64,000 bases of DNA, taken from positions 62,001 to 126,000 of the forward strand of contig NZ_PKOZ01000005.1 in assembly GCF_002946355.1 (NCBI RefSeq), written 5' to 3'. Positions within the stretch are counted from its first letter, which is position 1; every line of letters starts with the position of its first letter. The DNA is from Pradoshia eiseniae (lineage in GTDB: Bacteria; Bacillota; Bacilli; Bacillales; Pradoshiaceae). This document shows positions 35,612 through 43,407 of the stretch, piece by piece. The notes under the pieces were generated by a model. It had not been told where the DNA came from and made no database searches. It was given only the letters and a program-made list of their open reading frames with translations. Position numbers and translations under genes: made by a program.

Positions 35612-37137
35612 TTCGCCACCCCCTTATGATTAGGAGATTGAGGGATACTTGAATGTATTCCCTTCCACTTAAATCTAGTGAATAGAACACCAATTAGAAC
35701 GGCAGCAATTGAAAGACCCCAGCCGGCTGTCATAATCAGGCTCGTCGGATAACCCTCGTAATTGCTCTGAAGATCCGTTGTAAATGTCTGAATCATCATG
35801 AATCCAAGAACGATTGGCGTAATTAATCCGAGGCAGATCTTCCACCAGGCACCAAGACGAATGTCTGACATGCTGTTCGCATGATTCTGCAGCGCAGACA
35901 ACTCCCTTGCAATCCAGGCAATAAAGATAATTTCAACCAAACCTGCAAGCGCAACACCATATTGATTGATAAAGCGGTCAACCGTGTCAAAGATGTACAA
36001 TCCGCCCTGTGTTGCATACAGGATAGAGATGACTGCAGCCGTTCCAGCTCCGAAGGCAACCGACTTTCTCCGTGAAATGCCGAATTTCTCTTGGAAGCCT
36101 GAGATAAACACCTCCGCTATCGAAATCAAGGAGGTCATTCCTGCTAAGAACAAACTGGCGAAGAACAGGAACCCGAAAAGGCCTGGCCATGTCGGAATCT
36201 CGTTGATGATTTGCGGGAAGACAACAAAGGCAAGTCCTATACCGCCGCTTACGACCTCATTGACCCCCACACCTAATTGCCCTGCCATAAAACCGAGAGT
36301 CGCAAATACGCCAATCCCAGCTAACAACTCAAAGCCTGAGTTCGCAAAGCCGGTGATGAAGGCATTATTCGTAATATCTGTTTTCTTCGGCAAATAACTT
36401 GCATACGTAATCATGATTCCAAAGGCAATGGATAAGGAAAAGAAAATTTGTGAATAGGCAGCGACCCATACCTTCCCATTGGTCAGCTGGGACCAATCTG
36501 GCGCAAAGAAAGCCTGCAAACCAGCAGTCGCATTATCAAGAGTAATGGCACGAATAACGATTATACCGAACATGATGACCAATAAAGGGATAAAAACTCG
36601 ATTTGCCCGTTCAATCCCCTTCTTGACACCAGCAAAAAGAATCGCAAGAGCCAACACCCACACAATTAACAGCGGGAAGAATACATTAGGTACAATCGAA
36701 CCAATCTGCCCTGCATTCTCTCCTGGAAGAACCTTTAAAAATGAACTAAATAAATACCCTTCCGTATCATCTCCCCAACTCGTGTTGAGGGAAAAATACG
36801 CATAGGATAGCGACCATGCCAAAATCACCGCATAATATGTCGCGATGATGAAGGAAACAATGACCTGCCACCAGCCGAGCCATTCAGCACCTTTGCGAAT
36901 CTTAAAATAGCTGAGCGGTGCTGAGCTCCTATATTTCTGGCCAATAGTAAATTCCAAGATTAGCAGCGGAATACCTGCCGTTAATAAGGCAAATAAGTAT
37001 GGAAGAAAGAAGGCTCCTCCTCCATTTTCATACGCAACGGATGGAAAACGCCAAATGTTCCCTAACCCGATAGCGGATCCTACAGCCGCAAAAATAAATC
37101 CTGCCCTCGTTCCCCATTGGGCTCTCTCTTTATTCAT
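35608..37137 (-). CDS. NSS (SNF) family sodium-dependent amino-acid transporter
   Basis: A 509-residue, 12-helix neurotransmitter:sodium symporter family protein. TM1 carries the signature AAVGSAIGLGNIWRFP, which forms the Na+ and substrate site, followed by YENGGGAFFLPYL. It is like MetP, YocR and YhdH. Together with the overlapping MetS-like gene it is predicted to import methionine, alanine or a related neutral amino acid. Twelve helices rather than eleven, and the partner gene, favour the MetPS subgroup. Confidence 0.92.
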   Translation of the reverse strand: MNKERAQWGTRAGFIFAAVGSAIGLGNIWRFPSVAYENGGGAFFLPYLFALLTAGIPLLILEFTIGQKYRSSAPLSYFKIRKGAEWLGWWQVIVSFIIATYYAVILAWSLSYAYFSLNTSWGDDTEGYLFSSFLKVLPGENAGQIGSIVPNVFFPLLIVWVLALAILFAGVKKGIERANRVFIPLLVIMFGIIVIRAITLDNATAGLQAFFAPDWSQLTNGKVWVAAYSQIFFSLSIAFGIMITYASYLPKKTDITNNAFITGFANSGFELLAGIGVFATLGFMAGQLGVGVNEVVSGGIGLAFVVFPQIINEIPTWPGLFGFLFFASLFLAGMTSLISIAEVFISGFQEKFGISRRKSVAFGAGTAAVISILYATQGGLYIFDTVDRFINQYGVALAGLVEIIFIAWIARELSALQNHANSMSDIRLGAWWKICLGLITPIVLGFMMIQTFTTDLQSNYEGYPTSLIMTAGWGLSIAAVLIGVLFTRFKWKGIHSSIPQSPNHKGVAK

Positions 37138-37242
37138 CTAAATTCCCCCCTAGCATAATGTGTAAATTTTCTGATAATTCTGCAATAGGTAAATAATATA
37201 CTATATTAGGAGGGAATGTCAATTTATCTTGCATTTTAGCCT

Positions 37243-38004
37243 CTACTTTGTTGGAAGCTGAATGGCAGGTCCTGCTCCGCCTCCGCCATTACCATTATAA
37301 TAAGAAGGTACCTGGCCTGAAGTTGTCCTCATCGCAATCGGAACATCGGTGGTAATCTTCGTTGGTTTAGAGGAAAACGGAACGACCACCTGAGCGTTTA
37401 CTTCAACGAAGAGAACGACCTTGATGAGCGCATTGTTAATCCCGTATGGCTCAAGTGTTGTTTTCACATCACTCTGGACATCACTGACCGAATGAATCTC
37501 CACCGGTATATCCGGTCCCATATTACCGAGCAAAGCGTTGTTTGTCACTTTACCGAGAGGCACTTCGTGGATGATCCCTTCCTTTTTGCTGCCGGTACTC
37601 AAATAATCGACAGCAGATAAATTCCCAGCTTCAATTTCGCTTAAGGCCTCCTGTATCCGCGTCGTTGTATCTGCACGAAACCGATTGATGATTTCCGTGT
37701 TAAACCGGATACCCTCTACCGAAATTTGTTCTCCTTCCTTTGGAATCTCCGAGATCACTTCATTTAAATCTTTATTTTCAGCAATGGATTCCTCGATTGC
37801 CTTATTTATAACAACACTTGCCATCTTCTTTGTTTCCGATTCCGCATATTTCATCAATGTAGGCTCGATAGCTTTATTCACAATCCATATAGCCAGGATA
37901 GTGGATACAATAAAGAATCCAAAAGAGATGAGCAGAACGTGCTTCATCGGCAAGGGACCGCTCGGAAATAATGTCTGTCTCTTAAACGCCCTTTTTTTGA
38001 ACAA
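37243..38004 (-). CDS. yunB: Sporulation protein YunB
   Basis: A 253-residue protein with an N-terminal anchor (HVLLISFGFFIVSTILAIWIV) and an extracytoplasmic domain containing VPLGKVTNNALLGNMGPDIPVEIHSVSDV, characteristic of YunB. B. subtilis yunB is a sigma-E gene needed for efficient sporulation. The proposed start is a TTG at 38004, six bases after AGGAGGG, which lies in the 3' arm of a strong hairpin (38008-38052). A GTG at 38058 would place the hairpin inside the gene and has no ribosome binding site. The C-terminus is Gly-rich. Confidence 0.87.
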   Translation of the reverse strand: MFKKRAFKRQTLFPSGPLPMKHVLLISFGFFIVSTILAIWIVNKAIEPTLMKYAESETKKMASVVINKAIEESIAENKDLNEVISEIPKEGEQISVEGIRFNTEIINRFRADTTTRIQEALSEIEAGNLSAVDYLSTGSKKEGIIHEVPLGKVTNNALLGNMGPDIPVEIHSVSDVQSDVKTTLEPYGINNALIKVVLFVEVNAQVVVPFSSKPTKITTDVPIAMRTTSGQVPSYYNGNGGGGAGPAIQLPTK

Positions 38005-38052
38005 AAAAATCCCTCCTATACAAGTAATACCTATGCTTGTAAAGGAGGGATT
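38003..38052 (-). terminator. Terminator of yunC whose 3' arm contains the yunB RBS
   Basis: Arms 38008-38024 and 38036-38052 pair with one mismatch around an 11-base loop, and seven T follow on the minus strand. It terminates yunC. The descending arm reads AGGAGGG, which is also the yunB ribosome binding site, and the T-run ends in the yunB TTG codon. Confidence 0.8.
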
Positions 38053-38068
38053 AGTCACTAAATATCAT

Positions 38069-38374
38069 TCAATCATTAAATAATGCAAGAGCATCTATCC
38101 CTGTCATACCGGGAGTAACGCCTCTTTTTCTCGCTTCATGGGTCACAGATTCAAGAGGGGCATGAAGCAGCTCTTCCAATGTCTTCACCCCAACTGCCCT
38201 GCCTGCGATAATTTTGCGGTCAGCCAGTCGCTCATTTAATAATCCCACATCCAGCGCCCCGCACATAATATAACCTTTATCATTAGATATAACCAATAAA
38301 GTTGTTTTCGGGAGCTGAACTGAAACGCCGGTAAACAGCCTCCCGCCTATTTCATAAGGGATAATTTCCACCAT
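38069..38374 (-). CDS. yunC: YunC, DUF1805 family
   Basis: A 101-residue protein matching YunC (DUF1805) in length and pattern, with GGRLFTGVSVQLPKTTLLVIS and YIMCGALDVGLLNERL. The structure is known for the family but the function is not. The ATG at 38374, seven bases after GGAGGG, is preferred over an in-frame ATG that overlaps the ribosome binding site. A strong terminator follows. Confidence 0.87.
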   Translation of the reverse strand: MVEIIPYEIGGRLFTGVSVQLPKTTLLVISNDKGYIMCGALDVGLLNERLADRKIIAGRAVGVKTLEELLHAPLESVTHEARKRGVTPGMTGIDALALFND

Positions 38375-38445
38375 GCTGATTCCCTCCATATCCTTTAAAA
38401 CTATTGCTCTTAAAGTATATGGATTAGAGCTTGCATGATTGCTGC

Positions 38446-39801
38446 TTATCGAGCAGATTGGGCTAATTTCCAGCCCAATAGGTCGCGCAGGAATTCAGGC
38501 ATCAAGTAGCGTTTCCGCTTCACATCCTTAATCTCAGGAAATAAATAGCCAAATGTGAACATATCAGGTATGGCTAATGTATATTCAGCCCTCTTTAGAA
38601 TCCTCTCTCCATGGATTCTCCAATCGCCATCTTTCTTTTCCACGCCATCATACACGAACATTCCCATAACAGAACCACGGAATCCAAGTCCTTTCACTTG
38701 AAAATGCGGCCATTTCGGATTTTCGGTTTGTGCCAATATACTAAGCAGCTCCCAGCCGGAAACGGTCAGAATACATGGATTAATTGGATGCGGACATATC
38801 CTATGTAAATCAAATCTTGTGATTGGACCTTTATCAAGACCATCCAGCAATAAGCCTGCATTAATGAATGCGCAATCTGTCTTGCACCATTCCCTCAATC
38901 CCTCACACAAAAGTTTGGGCATATCAGAGGTCTTAAACCAGTCCGTTGTCAATGGATGTGTAATATTGAGAAGCACATCTGAGAGCTCTGCTTTCCCTTG
39001 ATTATATAGAAGATTAGCCGTTTCAATCTCCTTGTTCGTATATCCCTCATCCGTCATCCCTTTTAACGATGACACAGCTGTTATTTCTCCGTTATCTATC
39101 GTAATTTCCACATGACCGACAAACATTCCATACTTGCCTGCCCCGCATATAAGCGTATTACCAATCACTTTTCCATGATGAAGAATATGATGCGTATGCC
39201 CGCCAAGAATCACATGAATCCCCGGATAGTTTGCAGCAATCCACTCATCCGACGGCAGCCCTAAATGGGATAATAGCACGATTAGATCCGCTTGCCCTTC
39301 CAGCTCCTTAAGTACAGCTCCAATTTCCTCATACGGATCCGTCAGCTTCCACCCCAGCAGACGATAGAGCTCTGTAAATGGCGCTGTTACACCGAAAAAA
39401 GCGACTTTCCTGCCCTGAGGGGTCGTGCGGATGAAATAGGGCAGCGCCCAGTTAGGCCGCCTTCCCAACTCATCATATAGATTAGCCACCGTCACCGGGA
39501 AACGCGCCTCATCATACAAATGATTAAGTGCTTCATGGGGAAGAGTGATACCCTCGTTATTGCCGATAGTGGCACCATCCATGCCAGCTGCATTTAATAG
39601 TTCAATATTCCCTTTTCCCATCGTTCCTTCTGTAAAAGGGTGGAAACGATCGACATGATCTCCTATATCGAGCTTATAGACGATATCCCCAGCGCTCTCA
39701 TATAGCTCCTTCTGCTCATCCATATAACGGACGATTTTTTCCCAATGTTCAAAATGGCTATGTAGATCATTAACATGTAATAAATGAATCGTTTCCTTCA
39801 T
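38446..39801 (-). CDS. yunD: YunD, metallophosphoesterase/5'-nucleotidase family
   Basis: A 451-residue UshA-like protein. The metal-binding motifs are visible: HVNDLHSHFE (D-x-H), DIGDHVDRF, TIGNNEG (GNxE variant of GNHE), LSHLG and GGHTHHILHHG. The C-terminal part is a 5'-nucleotidase specificity domain. No signal peptide is present, so it acts in the cytoplasm, unlike most UshA-type enzymes. The substrate is unknown; nucleotides or phosphodiesters are likely. Confidence 0.88.
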   Translation of the reverse strand: MKETIHLLHVNDLHSHFEHWEKIVRYMDEQKELYESAGDIVYKLDIGDHVDRFHPFTEGTMGKGNIELLNAAGMDGATIGNNEGITLPHEALNHLYDEARFPVTVANLYDELGRRPNWALPYFIRTTPQGRKVAFFGVTAPFTELYRLLGWKLTDPYEEIGAVLKELEGQADLIVLLSHLGLPSDEWIAANYPGIHVILGGHTHHILHHGKVIGNTLICGAGKYGMFVGHVEITIDNGEITAVSSLKGMTDEGYTNKEIETANLLYNQGKAELSDVLLNITHPLTTDWFKTSDMPKLLCEGLREWCKTDCAFINAGLLLDGLDKGPITRFDLHRICPHPINPCILTVSGWELLSILAQTENPKWPHFQVKGLGFRGSVMGMFVYDGVEKKDGDWRIHGERILKRAEYTLAIPDMFTFGYLFPEIKDVKRKRYLMPEFLRDLLGWKLAQSAR

Positions 39802-39812
39802 GTTTTACACCT

Positions 39813-40634
39813 CTATACTAAGGCTTGCGCGCCTTCCCAAATCAATTTAACACCTACCACGATTAACATAATCCTAAGCGCCAAGACAAGTGTTGTACTT
39901 GTCATTCGGGCATTGACATACGCTCCTGCTTTTGCTCCTAACCATCCTCCAGGAATGAGGGCAAGAGCGTAGACCCAAACAACATTCCCGCTAACAATAT
40001 GCGTCACCGAGCCAATGATGGCAGAAAGGCATATTAATAGCATCGATGTGCCAACAGCAAGATGCGGCGGGAAATGAAAGACAAGCAGCATGACCGGCAC
40101 CATTAGGGCACCGCCGCCAATCCCAAACAAAGAAGAAAGGAATCCGACGACAAAGGAAATCGACAGGGCAAATCCTACTCCGTACCCGTATGTATGTTCC
40201 GTTCCATCCTGATCAACATAAGTCCTTGCCACACCGCTCTGTTTTTTTTCCTTCGGCTTCAACTTCCCCCTAACCATCAATAAAAAAGAGAAAAACACCA
40301 TGAGAAGACCAAAGAAAATATTAAAGGCATCAAGCTGTAAAAATTGATTGGCCCAGCCTCCTGCCAAGCTACCGGGGGCAATTCCAATTAGAAATAAAAA
40401 AGCACTGCGATAATCAACGTTTCCTTGCTTCAAATAGGCAAGGGCCGAAGAAAGACCTGTAAACACAAGTGTGAACAAAGACGTCCCAACTGCCATCTGC
40501 GGAGTGAGAACGCCAAGCAGACCACCTGACATAAATAAGAGCAACGGCACGATAATGATGCCACCGCCTAAACCAACCAGTGCCCCTACGAAACCGGCTG
40601 CCAAACCAATCAGTACAAGCAATAAAAATTCCAT
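39813..40634 (-). CDS. yunE: YunE, TauE/SafE-family membrane transporter
   Basis: A 273-residue protein with eight or so membrane helices in two repeats, each starting with a Gly-rich helix (GAGLGGG-like VGLGGGIIIVPLL and FGIGGGALMVPVML). These are hallmarks of the TauE/SafE (DUF81) family, which exports sulfite or organosulfonates. It sits 12 bases after the yunD start region in the same direction, so yunF-yunE-yunD may be co-transcribed. Confidence 0.88.
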   Translation of the reverse strand: MEFLLLVLIGLAAGFVGALVGLGGGIIIVPLLLFMSGGLLGVLTPQMAVGTSLFTLVFTGLSSALAYLKQGNVDYRSAFLFLIGIAPGSLAGGWANQFLQLDAFNIFFGLLMVFFSFLLMVRGKLKPKEKKQSGVARTYVDQDGTEHTYGYGVGFALSISFVVGFLSSLFGIGGGALMVPVMLLVFHFPPHLAVGTSMLLICLSAIIGSVTHIVSGNVVWVYALALIPGGWLGAKAGAYVNARMTSTTLVLALRIMLIVVGVKLIWEGAQALV

Positions 40635-40678
40635 ATAGATAAGACCAGCCTTTCAAAGTAAGTCACACTAACGAAGAA

Positions 40679-41524
40679 TCAGAATAAATCAAGCTGCTTC
40701 GCATTCAAGCCCTCATAATTAATACCCAGCAAAGACTGAAATTCCTTCGCATTATCAGCAGCATCTCCGCCGGAATTATTATTGAACAACACAATAATAT
40801 CCTTCGTATGCTTCGCTAATTCCTGAATCCTCATTGTCCATTCGACTAGTTCTTCCTTATTGTACTTATATAAATAGCGGACTTCACGCCAATTCGTATC
40901 ATTTGGTTTATTCCAGCCGTGGACATTTCTACCATGCATTCGGATTAAGGTCACTTCCTCATCCGTCACAACAGGAACTGTCGGAATCGAACCCTCGCCT
41001 GCTTGCGGCTCATCCACAATCGAATGAATCCACCCTTCCTTCTTCATGAATTCAAGTGTCCTCTCCCTGAAGGAAGGAGCAAACCAAGACTGGTGCCGAA
41101 ATTCAAGCGCGACCCGGATATCCCCCATCTGTTCCTTGCAATAGCGAAGATACTCAACATTCTCCCTCTTGCAATCAAACCAAGGCGGAAATTGAAAAAG
41201 GGCCATCGCAAACTTGCCGGCCTCCATATATGGGGCTAAAGAATCCCGAAACGCCGTAAACATCTCAGCCTTTGTAGCGAACGGAATATCACCTCGCTGA
41301 TGCCCTGTCATCCCCTGATAGGCCTTTACGACAAACTTAAAATTCTCAGGAGTTTCACTTACCCACTTTGAAGCATTCCGGATAGGCTGAATCGCATAAA
41401 AGGACGCATCCACTTCCACAACAGGAAAATGCGCACTATATTCCGCAAGCTTATCCCTTGATTTAATAGCAGGCGGATAAAGAGAATCATGATCTCCCCA
41501 CCCGGTTACACCGATATAAATCAT
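40679..41524 (-). CDS. yunF: YunF, DUF72 family
   Basis: A 281-residue TIM-barrel-like DUF72 protein with GVTGWGDHDSLYPP, VEVDASFYAIQ and FQFPPWFDCKRENVEYL. It matches YunF. The molecular role is unknown; DUF72 proteins are sometimes placed near DNA repair or nuclease functions. It marks the right end of the conserved yun block before the accessory region. Confidence 0.87.
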   Translation of the reverse strand: MIYIGVTGWGDHDSLYPPAIKSRDKLAEYSAHFPVVEVDASFYAIQPIRNASKWVSETPENFKFVVKAYQGMTGHQRGDIPFATKAEMFTAFRDSLAPYMEAGKFAMALFQFPPWFDCKRENVEYLRYCKEQMGDIRVALEFRHQSWFAPSFRERTLEFMKKEGWIHSIVDEPQAGEGSIPTVPVVTDEEVTLIRMHGRNVHGWNKPNDTNWREVRYLYKYNKEELVEWTMRIQELAKHTKDIIVLFNNNSGGDAADNAKEFQSLLGINYEGLNAKQLDLF

Positions 41525-41668
41525 CCGAATATCCTCCTTCCATCTATCATAGCATAAGCTCCTCTCTCCACTAATGGACCGCGCTTTGTGTTAGCTCCAT
41601 AAAAAATATTGAAAATATTTAATCACTGCTTTATAGTTTATCTATCATGCCGAAAGGAGGTCCCAATC

Positions 41669-42229
41669 ATAAAAATCAAAGATGTAATAGACAAATACGA
41701 ACAGATGGAGCAGCTTAAAGACGCACCAATCACATATGTCACCCTATTTTTCTGGATTGTCATCTCCATCTCTCTTCTATACTATCTCTTAAAAAACAGA
41801 AAAGACATCCAACTTATCTCTGGGATATTATACATAGCCATACTGATTGGTTCGCTATCCATAAATTTATTTATATATAATAAAACAGCTGAATACGACT
41901 TCTCATTAACAGAGGAGAAATGGAAAAAAGACTACTTCATCCCTTACCTTAATACCCAGGCAGAAAAACAGACACCCGTAGACATAATCTCTCTCACCCC
42001 AGACAGCAAACAACAACCCGCCCAATCGATTAGCCTGCATAACAAAAATCTATCCACGGTATTAATCCGTCCTATCAACTCAAATGATGAAACGCTAATA
42101 AAAGTAACTATTAAAAACAGCTCAACGGACAAACCGTATCTATCATACAAAAAAATCGAAATGGATATCTCCCCAATATATAAAGAAGATAGTTATTATG
42201 AACCTATTCTTTATATACCCTTAAACTAA
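41669..42229 (+). CDS. Hypothetical two-helix membrane protein with non-AUG start
   Basis: About 186 residues that I do not recognise. Two hydrophobic helices (about ITYVTLFFWIVISISLLYYL and ISGILYIAILIGSLSINLFI) are followed by an external, polar C-terminal domain of about 110 residues. The strongest ribosome binding site, AAAGGAGG at 41653-41660, is eight bases before an ATA codon (41669) and five before an ATC; no ATG, GTG or TTG is suitably placed. An upstream TTG at 41609 lacks a ribosome binding site. The codon use is AT-rich. A terminator follows. Confidence 0.6.
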   Translation: MKIKDVIDKYEQMEQLKDAPITYVTLFFWIVISISLLYYLLKNRKDIQLISGILYIAILIGSLSINLFIYNKTAEYDFSLTEEKWKKDYFIPYLNTQAEKQTPVDIISLTPDSKQQPAQSISLHNKNLSTVLIRPINSNDETLIKVTIKNSSTDKPYLSYKKIEMDISPIYKEDSYYEPILYIPLN

Positions 42230-42245
42230 AATGATGTGCAAGCCC

Positions 42246-42292
42246 AAAACACTGCTGCCGGAAAGCATGCTCTCCCTGCAGCAGTGTTTTTA
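42246..42292 (+). terminator. Terminator of the hypothetical membrane protein gene
   Basis: Thirteen-base perfect arms (42246-42258, 42278-42290) are followed by a T-run. Confidence 0.85.
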
Positions 42293-42413
42293 GTGGCATT
42301 CAGTTAGCTAATTCTGGTCTCTAAGCATGATAATTAGATTTGCTTGCCTTTGCCCACCCTTTGTCCACCCTACTTTGCATGGGCTTTCGGCGGGTCTTCT
42401 CCCAATTCCCCAT

Positions 42414-42449
42414 AAAAAACGGACTTCGTGAGGCTGCCGAAGTCCGTTT
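42414..42449 (-). terminator. Terminator of the mnx operon
   Basis: Arms AACGGACTTCG and CGAAGTCCGTT are followed on the minus strand by TTTTTTA. It lies about 70 bases after the last gene of the operon. Confidence 0.85.
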
Positions 42450-42516
42450 CTTGCCGATAAAATACGGCATACCTATTTCACAATTGTTCTATATCTTTGT
42501 CTTTTTCGTGTGTCAT

Positions 42517-43407
42517 TCATGGATGATCATGTTTTATTTCAAGAAAACAAATTTCGTCCATATTGAATTCTTTCGATTTATCCTTATTTTTAATCTTTAT
42601 TCTTTCAGGTTCTACTCTATATAACGTTCCTTCCATCATCCTATTATCATCAGTTTTCACTTTAATATCCTTGCCCAAATAATGTTTCAGATGCATATGA
42701 AGAGTAAGCCCGAAAAACAAATTAACTAACTCAGGATCCTTTGAAACAAAGTCGCCAAAGTTCAGGACCAGTTTCCTTCTAGTAGTCCGTTCTGCATGAA
42801 GGAACTCTTGTTCATCATGTTTATGGTGTTTTGTTATTCTCAATTTTTCTCGCGAATGCTGAAAAAACCACTTATGACAATTTTGAAATAACCTTTTCAA
42901 ATTCAAAAAATATTTTCTCCATATCGGTACCTTTTCCTTCTTAGGATGTTTGTGTTTCGGACAATCTTCCCTTGAAAGTGATATAAGCCTCTCATACAGA
43001 ATAAACACATCATTCCCGAGTGAATTTAATTGTATGAAATTCCGGCCTGCTGTTACTAATGTTCCTGTTTTTTCTATTACAGCTTCTCCTTCTCCTGCAT
43101 CAGCCTCTTTATCTTCAGACCTGCTTTCTCCACATTTCAATTTTACTTTTACACATACCCCCCTAAGATTAAGGAAGTGCAGCTGGAGCTGCCTCGTATT
43201 ATTCGGGTCACTCTCATTCCCAAGTGAACGAAGTAAATCATTAGCAGCTTCAATGCAGCGCTGCAGCTCATCTAATTCATCAGGTGGAAGCGGGCTATTG
43301 GGAGAAGTGTATCGTCTAGTGGGTATTTGTTTAGGACAATCACATGGGAATTCAGCATAATTAGCACAGGGACAGTTTATACTATGACAATTTGGACATT
43401 GGTTCAT
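42517..43407 (-). CDS. Cys-rich protein with two Sm-like modules, mnx operon
   Basis: A 296-residue protein of unknown function. The N-terminus has six Cys in 21 residues (C4, C7, C12, C14, C22, C24), suggesting metal binding. Next comes TSPNSPLPPDELDELQ, then a beta-rich module at about 77-147 (LRGVCVKVKL, GRNFIQLNSLGNDVFILYERLISL), a basic His-rich linker (about 150-205), and a second module at about 228-292 (YLGKDIKVKTDDNRMMEGTL). The same order and motifs recur in the 47840-48562 gene, so the two are paralogues. Its ATG overlaps the mnxG stop by four bases. A copper-chaperone or coat-scaffold role is inference only. Confidence 0.8.
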   Translation of the reverse strand: MNQCPNCHSINCPCANYAEFPCDCPKQIPTRRYTSPNSPLPPDELDELQRCIEAANDLLRSLGNESDPNNTRQLQLHFLNLRGVCVKVKLKCGESRSEDKEADAGEGEAVIEKTGTLVTAGRNFIQLNSLGNDVFILYERLISLSREDCPKHKHPKKEKVPIWRKYFLNLKRLFQNCHKWFFQHSREKLRITKHHKHDEQEFLHAERTTRRKLVLNFGDFVSKDPELVNLFFGLTLHMHLKHYLGKDIKVKTDDNRMMEGTLYRVEPERIKIKNKDKSKEFNMDEICFLEIKHDHP

